Of a stretch of 64,000 nt of DNA, positions 6,263-15,256 are shown piece by piece (positions within the stretch are counted from its first letter, which is position 1; every line of letters begins with the position of its first letter). The translations under genes and the position numbers were made by a program. Origin of the DNA: Pseudomonadota bacterium (GTDB lineage: Bacteria > Pseudomonadota > Gammaproteobacteria > Xanthomonadales > Ahniellaceae); assembly GCA_022843465.1 (NCBI GenBank), contig JALHNO010000015.1, positions 1-64,000 of the forward strand, written 5' to 3'. The notes under the pieces were generated by a model that did not search any database, was not told where the DNA came from, and saw only the letters and a list, made by a program, of their open reading frames with translations.

Positions 6263-8262
6263 GGTCGCATCAAATTAGGCAGCGGTATCACTGCGTCAAC
6301 AGGAACTTCATAGCCGGCTCCGGCGCGCTTGATCCATTCAATCCCCGTCACTGGCGACCAATCGCCGTTGTTTCGAATTGCTACTGCCGCCGCGACAGAA
6401 CGGCTTCCCGGCCTCAACCAAAGAAAGGCAGCAAGGTCGCGTTGCGTCATCGTACCAAGCCAAGGTGGAATCGGGGTGGCATAAGCACCTGATGGGCGAT
6501 AGATGCCGTCTCCATGGGTGACTTGGCCGTTATATCCTCGGGTGGCACGAATGCAGCGACACGCCATAATCTCACCTGCACTCACCGGATCTGTGTAGTG
6601 GAATACGAGCCGACTAGCGTCGGCGACCGCCGCCATGGCCAAAATTCTCCGCTCCTGCTCTATGCGGGCCTGATTCAAAGTGTTTTCGTTGTTAATTATA
6701 GCGCTGCTCCCACTAATTGCGGCTGTGCCGACCACGAGAAGCAGACGCACTGCAAAGGTTGTTATCAATCTGGATGCCGATCCAATTGATATGGTTGCGA
6801 GCGTGGACATGAGAGACGGCGGGGCCATGGCCAAAGTCATAGTCATGTGCCCGCTGGGATCTATGTACATGACCGGGCTAGCATCAGCATATAGATACTT
6901 GTGCAAGCTGATCGGATCGTACGGGCCACCCTTCCAGCTATCCATGCCTATGAAACGCCCTTGGCCTGGATTCAGATATCGGGCTCTCAAATAGATCCAG
7001 CCCAGGTTGGGATCGAGCTGTTCGCCGGTGTAGCGGTAGTTGTTCTCGGTGGTTCCGGTGGTTGAGGCGAGGTCGCTTTCACCGAAGGCGCTGTAGGCGT
7101 AGTGGTCGGTGATGGTTTCGTTGGCGGGGTTTTGGGCGGTGCCGGTGGTTACTGGATTGCCGGCGGCGTCCAGGTTGATGGCGCTGAGCAGTCTTGTGCT
7201 GCCGAGGCCGTCGTAGTGGAAGGCGCTGGTGCCGGTGCTTGCTCCGATTCTTGCAGTCGGGTCGTTGCCGCCCTCACCCGGCGCGTTTGCGCCGACCGCT
7301 CCCGGAGGGAGAGGTGCATAGCGTGCTTCCGCAATCAGATCATCGCCGAACACATAGCTGTTCTGCAGACTGGCTTCGGGCAGGGTCGGCTCGGTGCTGC
7401 CGAGCTGCGTTGCCTTGGCGGTCCAGTCTTCGAGTACCTGCGCATAGGCCTGATTCGGGTCGACCAGGAAGCTGGTTCTTGTCTTCGTGATCGATGCACC
7501 GGTGCCGACGATCTGGGCGACGACCTGGCTGGATCGTCGGATGCCGCTGGCGTCGTACTGGTACTGGCTCGTGGTCCGGTTGCCCGCCGCTCCGGTCGGC
7601 GTCATCACGGCTTGTACGAGTCGGTTCTCGACATCCCAGCTGTAGGCGGCGAGGGTGGTGGTGCCTTGCTTCTTGGTCAGCAGATTGCCGGCGGGATCGT
7701 AGGCGTAGTCGAATGTGGCGTTGTAGCCGGTGCTCCAGACTTCTCTGGTCAGGCGGTCGTTGCTGTCATAGGTGTTGCTGGTATTGACCGTGCTGAGCGA
7801 GGTCGACGTGGTCAGACCGCCATTGCAGGTGCGGATCTGTCCGACGCAGTTGCGGCTCAGGCGGTTGCCCACTTTGGTCGCTCTCGCGCATCCTGCGCCC
7901 GCGACACTCGCACATCCCTGTGCATCGTCGTAGGTGAAGACCTCGCTCAGGTTCTGCGCAGCGGTCGCACCAGTGACTGTGCTGTGGGACAGTCGCTTGA
8001 GGGCGGTCGCTCCTGCGCATCCTGCGCCCGCGACACTCGCACATCCCTGTGCATCGTCGTACTGATAAGCCGCGCTGCGCGTCTGGGTAGTGGTGGCACT
8101 GTTCTGCTGGGTTTCGACGATGCTGGTGCGCAGGCCGCTGGCATCCACCGTGTAGGCCATGCCGAGCATCAGCACCCCGGCAGCGGTCTTGTGTGCGAGA
8201 TTGCTCAGGCGGTTTCTGCGATCGTATTGATAGCTCACAACGGAACCGTTGCCATTGATCAT
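6259..8262 (-). CDS. 5'-truncated Rhs protein B with HYD1-type ADP-ribosyltransferase-like tip
   Basis: A 667-aa frame with the same YD-repeat and Rhs core as Rhs A (nearly identical to about residue 425), then a unique tip. The tip has a hydrophobic segment (LITTFAVRLLLVVGTAAISG) and then VFHYTDPVSAGEIMACRCI and GDGIYRPSGAYATPIPP. The HYTD motif, the spaced Gly-rich strand and the GAYAT strand resemble the HYD1-signature ADP-ribosyltransferase toxins. Relative to copy A it carries an extra in-frame 48-bp repeat at 7879-7926 between YD and VGNRL. It starts at the same truncation point as copy A and lacks the N-terminal shell, so export on its own is doubtful. Confidence 0.75.
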   Translation of the reverse strand: MINGNGSVVSYQYDRRNRLSNLAHKTAAGVLMLGMAYTVDASGLRTSIVETQQNSATTTQTRSAAYQYDDAQGCASVAGAGCAGATALKRLSHSTVTGATAAQNLSEVFTYDDAQGCASVAGAGCARATKVGNRLSRNCVGQIRTCNGGLTTSTSLSTVNTSNTYDSNDRLTREVWSTGYNATFDYAYDPAGNLLTKKQGTTTLAAYSWDVENRLVQAVMTPTGAAGNRTTSQYQYDASGIRRSSQVVAQIVGTGASITKTRTSFLVDPNQAYAQVLEDWTAKATQLGSTEPTLPEASLQNSYVFGDDLIAEARYAPLPPGAVGANAPGEGGNDPTARIGASTGTSAFHYDGLGSTRLLSAINLDAAGNPVTTGTAQNPANETITDHYAYSAFGESDLASTTGTTENNYRYTGEQLDPNLGWIYLRARYLNPGQGRFIGMDSWKGGPYDPISLHKYLYADASPVMYIDPSGHMTMTLAMAPPSLMSTLATISIGSASRLITTFAVRLLLVVGTAAISGSSAIINNENTLNQARIEQERRILAMAAVADASRLVFHYTDPVSAGEIMACRCIRATRGYNGQVTHGDGIYRPSGAYATPIPPWLGTMTQRDLAAFLWLRPGSRSVAAAVAIRNNGDWSPVTGIEWIKRAGAGYEVPVDAVIPLPNLMRP

Positions 8263-8393
8263 GCCGACGGCATCATAGCGGTAGCCAACGATGAAGCGAT
8301 TCCCGCACCGTCACGCGCTGCCGGGCAGCCAAGGCGGCGCAATACTCTTAGGGTTCGTGGTCGGAATGCTACGAAGATAGACCTGCCCCTTTC
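8263..8393. repeat. Rhs module upstream block, copy 2
   Basis: Near-identical to 4382-4516, ending GAAGATAGACCTGCCCCTTTC. It marks the outer border of module B. The 440 bp from here to 8831 contain a perfect hairpin (8478-8506), degenerate repeats of ACAATTCGGCA (about 8596 and 8674) and the border repeat (8688-8713), but no convincing gene. Confidence 0.65.
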
Positions 8394-8477
8394 CTCGCCA
8401 CAGCCTCTGTCCATCAGCCGACTTTGACGACCCGATTCCGTTCTGATCCATCGCCAAACCAGTCTCCCATCACCTCT

Positions 8478-8506
8478 CGACGCCAGCGGCCTTGCCGCTG
8501 GCGTCG
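8478..8506. repeat. perfect 13-bp inverted repeat (hairpin)
   Basis: CGACGCCAGCGGC at 8478-8490, loop CTT, then the exact reverse complement at 8494-8506. No T-tract follows on either strand, so it is more like a REP-type palindrome or a transposon end than a simple terminator. Confidence 0.6.
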
Positions 8507-8687
8507 GCGTCTGCGCCCCTCAACAACACCGTGCGCAACCAGGCACAGCATCCTTCCACCCACGCTACGACAACAATCCGACCCAACGTACGCCAACAAT
8601 TCGGCACAGCATTCAAAGCGTACGACCGCAATCCGGCAATACAGCGCCAACGTCCTCAAATCGAATGACAAACAATTCGGCAAACAG

Positions 8688-8713
8688 TGCGGTTGGAATT
8701 GGGTGCGCAACAC
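8688..8713. repeat. 26-bp module-border repeat, copy 2
   Basis: 25 of 26 bases match 1982-2007. Here it lies 119 bp beyond the stop of the SUKH-like immunity gene, the last gene of Rhs module C. Confidence 0.55.
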
Positions 8714-8831
8714 GCAGTCGCTATAAAAACTTCCCAGCTTTCTGCCTGCCGCTTGGTTGTCCACACTGTTTACTGGCTTCAGGGAGACGCGTCCCTTTCT
8801 CCCGGTGGTCGTGGGACGCTGGGACGTGACA

Positions 8832-9296
8832 CTAAAGCAAACCAATAGTTCGGCAAAACTCGCCAAAGCTAGGACTCACAAGCACCCACCGATTGTTCTG
8901 TTTGGGGTTGCTCAACGCCCATTGTAGGCGCATGACGCTCGGTTCAGTGAGACTACTTCGATAGTCCAACGCGAGAACTGTATCGCTGCCGTGGCCGAAG
9001 TCGCCCAGGATGAGTGCTTTTTCAGGAGCGATTTGATCGACTACGGTTTCTGGCATCTTCCAATAGGCGCTTCCTCTGGCGATTTCTTCCAAGATGGTCA
9101 GGAATGGTGGTGAATAGAAATGGATACCGGACTCATCTGGAATCAATCTGGCCAACTGCTTTCGATCAACTCTCTGGTTTGTGGCGCTATTCGATGTCGC
9201 CTCGCCTGATATTGGCCAGATTGCTTGGTCGATGAGCGTCATCAGCTCAGGGGGCAGCTGCATTGACGAAGTTGGATCACCAACAATGAAGTTCAT
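8832..9296 (-). CDS. SMI1/KNR4 (SUKH)-like immunity protein
   Basis: A 154-aa protein. The central and C-terminal motifs (KALILGDFGHGSDTVLALDY, then NRWVLVSPSFGEFCRTIGL) are typical of the SUKH/SMI1-KNR4 superfamily, the most common immunity fold in polymorphic-toxin loci: a Gly-rich turn, a strand with D-x, and a terminal F-x-x-F helix. It lies 90 bp downstream of the lipoprotein gene and in line with Rhs C, but is not overlapped with it. It may be the antidote for a toxin tip lost from this locus (an orphan immunity gene) or a second protector against Rhs C. Confidence 0.65.
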   Translation of the reverse strand: MNFIVGDPTSSMQLPPELMTLIDQAIWPISGEATSNSATNQRVDRKQLARLIPDESGIHFYSPPFLTILEEIARGSAYWKMPETVVDQIAPEKALILGDFGHGSDTVLALDYRSSLTEPSVMRLQWALSNPKQNNRWVLVSPSFGEFCRTIGLL

Positions 9297-9386
9297 GGGC
9301 TTATCACCACGGTTTTTCCGGACACCCAGTCGACCATTGTCTATATTGAAAAGCGCAGTTGTCCTGGATCGTGTGAGGCAGCGACG

Positions 9387-9809
9387 CTATGGGCAGTTCC
9401 CATATTGGTCTTGATTAGTTGTCGTGAACTCGAAGTGACGCTGAAGGTTGCTTAGAACCGTTTGCATGCCTTCTGGCAAATGATTGTCGTACCCATAAAT
9501 AGTTAGATGAGATCCGCCGTTGGTCGGATTAATGTTCACTTCAATTTCGTATGGAGAAAAAAACCTGCCTTTGCGAAAGCGCATAAACACCAAAGACGTG
9601 TTTTTCTCAAGTTTCCTGAATTGATCTGAAAAATCCCTGGCAAATAGGTTTTGCTCGTTTGACTGGTCAAGCAAGAACTGCCGAATCGCGTCCGCCTTTT
9701 CTATTGCAAATGGCGAATTCAAGCACAAGCCTCCTGCCTTAGGGCCGAGCGGCGGTGTACAGCCGATCATCGCGGCCAACGCCGCGAAACAGAGCGCAGC
9801 TCGTATCAT
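9387..9809 (-). CDS. putative lipoprotein immunity protein for Rhs toxin C
   Basis: A 140-aa protein with a lipoprotein signal peptide: AALCFAALAAMIG then Cys at residue 17. The mature part has a basic strand region (KNTSLVFMRFRKGRFFSPYE) and no family I recognise. The ATG overlaps the Rhs C stop (ATGA at 9806-9809), as in the other two modules. An outer- or inner-membrane-anchored antidote would fit a toxin that acts in the periplasm or enters through it, so this module differs from the two with cytoplasmic immunity candidates. The function is inferred from position. Confidence 0.6.
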   Translation of the reverse strand: MIRAALCFAALAAMIGCTPPLGPKAGGLCLNSPFAIEKADAIRQFLLDQSNEQNLFARDFSDQFRKLEKNTSLVFMRFRKGRFFSPYEIEVNINPTNGGSHLTIYGYDNHLPEGMQTVLSNLQRHFEFTTTNQDQYGNCP

Positions 9810-11713
9810 TTCTTCTGCTCTCCCAGTGGACCGGTTAGTACGTTTCTGCGAATGTGTGCATCGTGTGCATTAAATACTCTTGGTCCAACGCGATCATTTG
9901 CCCAGGCGATAAAAGCCATCCTGTTCTCTCCGTGACCATTTGTTCTTATTTTTACGGCGTCACCAGCTGCTATTACCTCTCGGTCAACTCTGCCGTAAGC
10001 GAGTGTATGCAAATTCGTGGTCACATTATTCACGTAGTATTTACCAACCTCAAGCTTGATTTGGCCGCCAAAGAAGAAAGGGAAAGCATCACCAATGCAG
10101 CACATGTTGTCACCATTGTTCAACGGCGTTGAAAGATATGCGTCGCTCAAATAGCGCGGAGCAGGCATACGCCGCATCCACTGCCACACTTCGTTAGCAG
10201 AGCACCATGGCGCCTCTTGCTTCGTACAAATTGTAATCTGGTCGGTAGTGTAATGATGGTAATACGACCCCTGTTGATGCGTAGCGTTCTGATTGAATCC
10301 AAATGTTCCGTCGGCTGTTGCCACTATTACTGCGGCTAGATAGACAGTAGCCATTGCTTCACCGATTGAGAATAGACCAGAGGGGTCTGCGTACATTGTG
10401 GGGCTGTTGTTCGCCCACATGTACTTGTGCAAGCTCGGCGGATCAGATGAGTTACCAAAATACGAATCCATCCCCACAAAACGTCCCTGCCCCGGATTCA
10501 TGTACCTGGCACGCAGGTAGTAGAACCCGAGGTTGGGATCGAGCTGTTCGCCGGTGTAGCGGTAGTTGTTCTCGGTGCTTCCGGTGGTTGAGGCGAGGTC
10601 GCTTTCACCGAAGGCGCTGTAGGCGTAGTGGTCGGTGATGGTTTCGTTGGCGGGGTTTTGGGCGGTGCCGGTGGTTACTGGATTGCCGGCGGCGTCCAGG
10701 TTGATGGCGCTGAGCAGTCTTGTGCTGCCGAGGCCGTCGTAGTGGAAGGCGCTGGTGCCGGTGCTTGCTCCGATTCTTGCAGTCGGGTCGTTGCCGCCCT
10801 CACCCGGCGCGTTTGCGCCGACCGCTCCCGGAGGGAGAGGTGCATAGCGTGCTTCCGCAATCAGATCATCGCCGAACACATAGCTGTTCTGCAGACTGGC
10901 TTCGGGCAGGGTCGGCTCGGTGCTGCCGAGCTGCGTTGCCTTGGCGGTCCAGTCTTCGAGTACCTGCGCATAGGCCTGATTCGGGTCGACCAGGAAGCTG
11001 GTTCTTGTCTTCGTGATCGATGCACCGGTGCCGACGATCTGGGCGACGACCTGGCTGGATCGTCGGATGCCGCTGGCGTCGTACTGGTACTGGCTCGTGG
11101 TCCGGTTGCCCGCCGCTCCGGTCGGCGTCATCACGGCTTGTACGAGTCGGTTCTCGACATCCCAGCTGTAGGCGGCGAGGGTGGTGGTGCCTTGCTTCTT
11201 GGTCAGCAGATTGCCGGCGGGATCGTAGGCGTAGTCGAATGTGGCGTTGTAGCCGGTGCTCCAGACCTCTCTGGTCAGCCGGTCGTTGCTGTCGTAGGTA
11301 TTGGCGGTATTGACCGTGCTGAGCGAGGTCGACGTGGTCAGACCGCCATTGCAGGTGCGGATCTGGCCGACGCAGTTGCGGGTCAGGCGGTTGCCCACTT
11401 TGGTCGCTCCTGCGCATCCTGCGCCCGCGACACTCGCACATCCCTGTGCATCGGCCGCTCCTGCGCATCCTGCGCTCGCGACAATCTGCGTGCGCAGGCT
11501 GCTGGCATCGACGGCATAGGCGAGGCCCAGCATCAGCACCCCCGCCGCCGTGCGGTGGGTCAGGTTTTTGAGCCGGTTCCGTCGATTGTCGAGGTAACTC
11601 ACCGTGGACTCATTCGGCTGCGTCAGGGCTTCGCGATTGCCGACGGCATGATAGTGGTAACTTCCGTGCTGATTCGGAGCATTGCCTCCTGCCTGTGCAG
11701 CAGGAGGTTCCAC
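9806..11713 (-). CDS. 5'-truncated Rhs protein C with unidentified toxin tip
   Basis: A 635-aa frame. Residues 1-110 are a divergent YD-repeat start (HAVGNREALTQPN, YLDNRRNRLKNLTHRTAAG). Residues about 110-400 are nearly identical to copies A and B, including the Rhs core and YADPSG. The tip after about 420 begins with a short hydrophobic segment and continues with YYHHYTTDQITICT, GDNMCCIGDAFPFFFGGQ, VNNVTTNLHTLAYGRVD and NAHDAHIRRNV. It has several His and a Cys pair but no motif I can assign. The 48-bp repeat is present at 11405-11452 with a partial second copy, and here it replaces about 70 residues found in copy A. The start at 11713 is the first ATG; the real 5' end may be lost. Confidence 0.7.
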   Translation of the reverse strand: MEPPAAQAGGNAPNQHGSYHYHAVGNREALTQPNESTVSYLDNRRNRLKNLTHRTAAGVLMLGLAYAVDASSLRTQIVASAGCAGAADAQGCASVAGAGCAGATKVGNRLTRNCVGQIRTCNGGLTTSTSLSTVNTANTYDSNDRLTREVWSTGYNATFDYAYDPAGNLLTKKQGTTTLAAYSWDVENRLVQAVMTPTGAAGNRTTSQYQYDASGIRRSSQVVAQIVGTGASITKTRTSFLVDPNQAYAQVLEDWTAKATQLGSTEPTLPEASLQNSYVFGDDLIAEARYAPLPPGAVGANAPGEGGNDPTARIGASTGTSAFHYDGLGSTRLLSAINLDAAGNPVTTGTAQNPANETITDHYAYSAFGESDLASTTGSTENNYRYTGEQLDPNLGFYYLRARYMNPGQGRFVGMDSYFGNSSDPPSLHKYMWANNSPTMYADPSGLFSIGEAMATVYLAAVIVATADGTFGFNQNATHQQGSYYHHYTTDQITICTKQEAPWCSANEVWQWMRRMPAPRYLSDAYLSTPLNNGDNMCCIGDAFPFFFGGQIKLEVGKYYVNNVTTNLHTLAYGRVDREVIAAGDAVKIRTNGHGENRMAFIAWANDRVGPRVFNAHDAHIRRNVLTGPLGEQKK

Positions 11714-11826
11714 TATGGCGATGGGGAGGGCGGATGCTGCACCTCGGCCCCTGCGTGAACTTCACCGACGCCGTTGAAGCGATTGGGCGTGGACAGGGCC
11801 AACGGCTGCGGGCCCTGTTCGCGCTG

Positions 11827-14604
11827 TCAAGGCGACGTGGTGATGCTCCAGATGTCGTCAATACCGCCGATGCGCACGCTGCCGTCGACGCGCGTACTGG
11901 GCAGGGACGATGAGGTCATGCGCAGCCGGATCTGGTCGCCTGCAACCACCGTGCCGGGCGCGGACGTGAACTTTGCGCCGTTCTTCGAGTAGACGAGGTC
12001 GGCACCGGAGACGGTTATTGCGACCGGCACATTGATGCCGGTTACCGAGACGGTATTCGATATGGTACTGCGACTGCGGCGGGCGTTTATCACGTCGGCA
12101 AAGCTGTAGCCTGCTGGTGTGCTGTCGCTGCTTCCAGTGCTTGCCGAGAACGTGCCGGAGACTCCGGAGATCGTCAGCGTCGCCTGCACGGTAGAGTTCG
12201 CCGTCGACGCGGTGACGCGCTGTACCCGGACCTGGTCGCCGCTGTTGACGCTGCCGGCGGCCGTGATGAACGGTCCGCCATTGACGCTGTAGCTGCCGCC
12301 GCTGATGCTGATTGCCGCGGGCGCGTTGGTCCCCGACACCGTCATGGGCGCGGATGTACTGAGGACATTGGTCGCCAGACCGGTCTGGCCGACGAAGCTG
12401 AAAGCGTCGGGCACAGTGTCCGTGACCTCCGTGATCGAGCTGAAGGTGGCGGACACATCGCCTATGGTCAGGGTACTGTGGGTCGCAGTCGAAAACGCGG
12501 CGGCTGTGGTGTGTCTCAGCTCGACGACCATCCCGTTCGTTACCGTGCCGGCGCTGCTGGTGAAGGCGCCTCCGTTGATGCGGTACTCACCGCCGGTCAC
12601 GGAAACGGCGCTCGCGTCGTTGATACCGGCAACCGTGATCGCATTGGAAATCTGCACGCTGCTGCGTGGGACCTGGTCGATGTCGACGAAGTCAAAATTG
12701 TCGGGCGTGACATCGCGTGCTTCGCTGATCGAGGTGAAGCTGACGTCCTGGTTGCCGATGCGCAATTGCGAGGTCGAAGGCGATGCAAATCCAGGCGCCG
12801 AGTAGTGGCGCAGGGTCAGCGACTGCCCCGGATGCAGGATACTGCTGCCCCAGCTCAGCCCGCCGTCGGTGCTGATATCTCCATTGAAGACGTAGAGCCC
12901 GACGGGCGTATCGAATCCGCTGACCGCGATCGTCTCGGATGTCACCAGCACGTGCCGCGGCACCTGGGTCCGGGTTGCGAAGCTGATCGGATCGGGTTCG
13001 CCATCACCGACAATGATGTCCTGCGTCGACACCTGGTCCTGTGGGAAATGCGCGGTCTCCAGCTGACTGGCAAGCAGTCGGTTGCTCAAGGTCAATGGCG
13101 ACTGCGCCGGTGCCCGCAGACCGAGGCGGACCGGCAACTGGCTGGTACCCGCGGCCAGCGCGGGCGTGGTGCAGACCACGGTCGCAGCGGCAGTGCAGGT
13201 CCAGCCGGGCTGGGCTTCAACCTGCTCCACCAGCAGGGCATCATCCAGATCGATTTCGACGCGCGCGCCGGTGACCAGTCCGATCTCAGCCTTGGGGCCG
13301 GTCGCAGAGAGGTTCCAGGCGATCGGCTGATAGTCGAACAGGGCACCCGGGGCGACGACTTCCACATTGTAGTCAGCGAGCAGCTGGAACATGACGTTTG
13401 GCGAACCGCCGAAGCGGCCAACCCGCAGCGAGCGCATGGGCAGCCAGTCCTGCCCGGTATGCCAGGCCAGCAGCGGATCACCGTCGATGTCGACTGCCAT
13501 TGCCTGCAGCACGGCATTGTCCGGAAGCAGATCGTCAAGCACGAATTGCATGTCCTGTGGCTGGCCAAGGACGTCAAAGCGGGCCAACTGGTTGCGGGTG
13601 CGTCCGTAGGCTTCCGTGTGTTGCCAGCCCAGCAGAAACGAACCATCGTGGCTCAGGCCGAGCCGGATCGGGGCCTGCTGATCGGGCGAATGCGACGGCT
13701 GGAATCCCTGCAGCGTGGCGATCGGTTGCAGCGACACGTCGAACGGCTGATGGAAGATCGCGCCAGCGCTGGACAGCCAGACCACGCGCAGCTTTCCCTC
13801 GAAATCGACATCGGCATCGAACTGGTCGATGCCGACGCTGGCAGGAAGCGTGACGAGCGTGGTTTCCTCGGTCCAGGCCTGCCAACCCAGGGTGAATATG
13901 CGGGCGCGGATCTCGTCGTCCTGCGCTGTCGACGACCGCCAAGCGACGGACACTTCACAGCAATCTCCGAGCATGGCGACCGACGACACCGGTTCCGACT
14001 GCGCGGCGGCATCGACGCGATGCTCGCCGAACTGGAAACCACCGCCGCCATTGAACAACTGTCCAAACACACCGAAGCCACCTTCGGCCACCGGTCCGCT
14101 CCAGGTCACCAGCACATGGTTCAGCGAGTCCGCGGCAATCGAGGGTCGACTCTGGATTCCCGCGCTTGTCGTGTTCACGGTGACCGCGGGCCCGAGCAAC
14201 TGACCATCGAGACCCACGCGTACGAGCCGGATGTCGCCAGCGTCCTCGTCGGTCTGCTGGCGGTAGGCAATCGACGCGATGCCCTGGGCATCCAGGGTTG
14301 CCACGACCTCGGCAAACACGGTGTCGGCGGTAACGAAACCGGTCAGGTCGATCGGCGCGGCAATGGCGTCGCCGTTCGCGGCGAACCGCTGCGCGCGCAG
14401 CACCGGCATGCCGAACCATTCATCCGGCCACACGGCGAGGCTGGAGGCGTCTCGGCCGGCCGCCAGCGCGACCGCGGGGGCTGCCTGATCATTGCTGGCT
14501 TCCCACAAGGTGGATTGCGGCCCGACCGGAGCCGCGAATTGGGCATGGGCGAGGAGTGGCATGGCAGACAACGCAGCTGCCAGGCCTTGTTTGACCAGGT
14601 TCAT
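11827..14604 (-). CDS. secreted protein with C-terminal Ig-like repeats
   Basis: A 925-aa protein with a Sec signal peptide (LVKQGLAAALSAMPLLAHA, cleavage after AHAQ). Residues about 25-420 contain spaced blade-like motifs (VLVTWSG, EVSVAWRS, FLLGWQH) like those of cell-surface beta-propeller proteins. Residues about 545-925 hold four repeats of 90-95 residues with the pattern VPDAFSFVGQTGLATNVLST, ITVSG.N, YRINGG.F, SG..V and LTIG.VSATFS, a common bacterial Ig-like repeat. No LPXTG or autotransporter domain is visible, and the protein simply ends after the last repeat. GAGG precedes the ATG at 14604. It is probably exported to the cell surface or medium; the ligand is unknown. Confidence 0.7.
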   Translation of the reverse strand: MNLVKQGLAAALSAMPLLAHAQFAAPVGPQSTLWEASNDQAAPAVALAAGRDASSLAVWPDEWFGMPVLRAQRFAANGDAIAAPIDLTGFVTADTVFAEVVATLDAQGIASIAYRQQTDEDAGDIRLVRVGLDGQLLGPAVTVNTTSAGIQSRPSIAADSLNHVLVTWSGPVAEGGFGVFGQLFNGGGGFQFGEHRVDAAAQSEPVSSVAMLGDCCEVSVAWRSSTAQDDEIRARIFTLGWQAWTEETTLVTLPASVGIDQFDADVDFEGKLRVVWLSSAGAIFHQPFDVSLQPIATLQGFQPSHSPDQQAPIRLGLSHDGSFLLGWQHTEAYGRTRNQLARFDVLGQPQDMQFVLDDLLPDNAVLQAMAVDIDGDPLLAWHTGQDWLPMRSLRVGRFGGSPNVMFQLLADYNVEVVAPGALFDYQPIAWNLSATGPKAEIGLVTGARVEIDLDDALLVEQVEAQPGWTCTAAATVVCTTPALAAGTSQLPVRLGLRAPAQSPLTLSNRLLASQLETAHFPQDQVSTQDIIVGDGEPDPISFATRTQVPRHVLVTSETIAVSGFDTPVGLYVFNGDISTDGGLSWGSSILHPGQSLTLRHYSAPGFASPSTSQLRIGNQDVSFTSISEARDVTPDNFDFVDIDQVPRSSVQISNAITVAGINDASAVSVTGGEYRINGGAFTSSAGTVTNGMVVELRHTTAAAFSTATHSTLTIGDVSATFSSITEVTDTVPDAFSFVGQTGLATNVLSTSAPMTVSGTNAPAAISISGGSYSVNGGPFITAAGSVNSGDQVRVQRVTASTANSTVQATLTISGVSGTFSASTGSSDSTPAGYSFADVINARRSRSTISNTVSVTGINVPVAITVSGADLVYSKNGAKFTSAPGTVVAGDQIRLRMTSSSLPSTRVDGSVRIGGIDDIWSITTSP

Positions 14605-14701
14605 CGTTTACCTCGTTAGCAGGAGTTGGGGGTTTCGTGGATTGATCCCTCCCCACTATACGCGGAATCTGGCACCCATCAGGATCAGGCGCCGGTGCGG
14701 C

Positions 14702-15256
14702 TCAGTCCGCGACGGCGACTGCACTCCGCTGTAACCAGCCTCGGTAATGAATCACCGTTCCGATGAAGGGAAAGGCGGTGGCGACGTCGAACTGGAAGCG
14801 ACCTTCGGATTCGGTCTCGCGGGCGCTGAGCTGGGGACAGAGCCAGCGTGGCAGGGGGATGCCGAAGGTGCGCCAGGCGATCGGTCGCATGCTGAGGCCG
14901 TGGCTATTGGTGTCGAGGGCAAAGCGGATGCGATGCGGACCGAGTTGCTCATGCAGCTGGCCTTCAAGACAGCGCATGCGACTGTTGAAGCGATGGCCAC
15001 CGAAATCGCGGTGCCAGGTTTCGCCCTCGGCATCGACATCGATGCGCACCTCGACCGGACAGCGATAGCTGCGTGTCGGAAAACCGGTGAGCCGGGCGAT
15101 CAGTCGGCCAATGACATGCTGTGCCGCAATGACTTCGGCTTCGCCGCGGAATACGGCGCTCTGGCTCAGGCCATGCAGAGCGCGCAGGCTGGCGGGCAGG
15201 GCATCGAAGGCGGGGCCGAGTACCTGTTGATACAGCGACGCAGATGGCGTGTTCAT
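14702..15256 (-). CDS. DUF4166 domain protein
   Basis: A 184-aa protein beginning MNTPSASLYQQVLGPAFDAL with a start at 15256. The motifs LPASLRALHGLSQSAVFRGE, WHRDFGGHRFNSRM and PLPRWLCPQ are those of DUF4166, a family of unknown function often linked or fused to saccharopine-dehydrogenase-like oxidoreductases. The ATG overlaps the stop of the upstream oxidoreductase gene (ATGA at 15253-15256), so the two are translated together and probably act in one step. Confidence 0.8.
   Translation of the reverse strand: MNTPSASLYQQVLGPAFDALPASLRALHGLSQSAVFRGEAEVIAAQHVIGRLIARLTGFPTRSYRCPVEVRIDVDAEGETWHRDFGGHRFNSRMRCLEGQLHEQLGPHRIRFALDTNSHGLSMRPIAWRTFGIPLPRWLCPQLSARETESEGRFQFDVATAFPFIGTVIHYRGWLQRSAVAVAD

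Noticed and set aside
8414-8866. 150-aa minus-strand frame in the spacer before the SUKH-like gene.
   Set aside because: It runs through the hairpin and the border repeat and overlaps the end of the SUKH-like gene; the composition is not protein-like.
12478-14619. 713-aa plus-strand frame opposite the secreted Ig-repeat protein.
   Set aside because: Arg/Gly-rich shadow. The minus strand has a signal peptide and four regular repeats.
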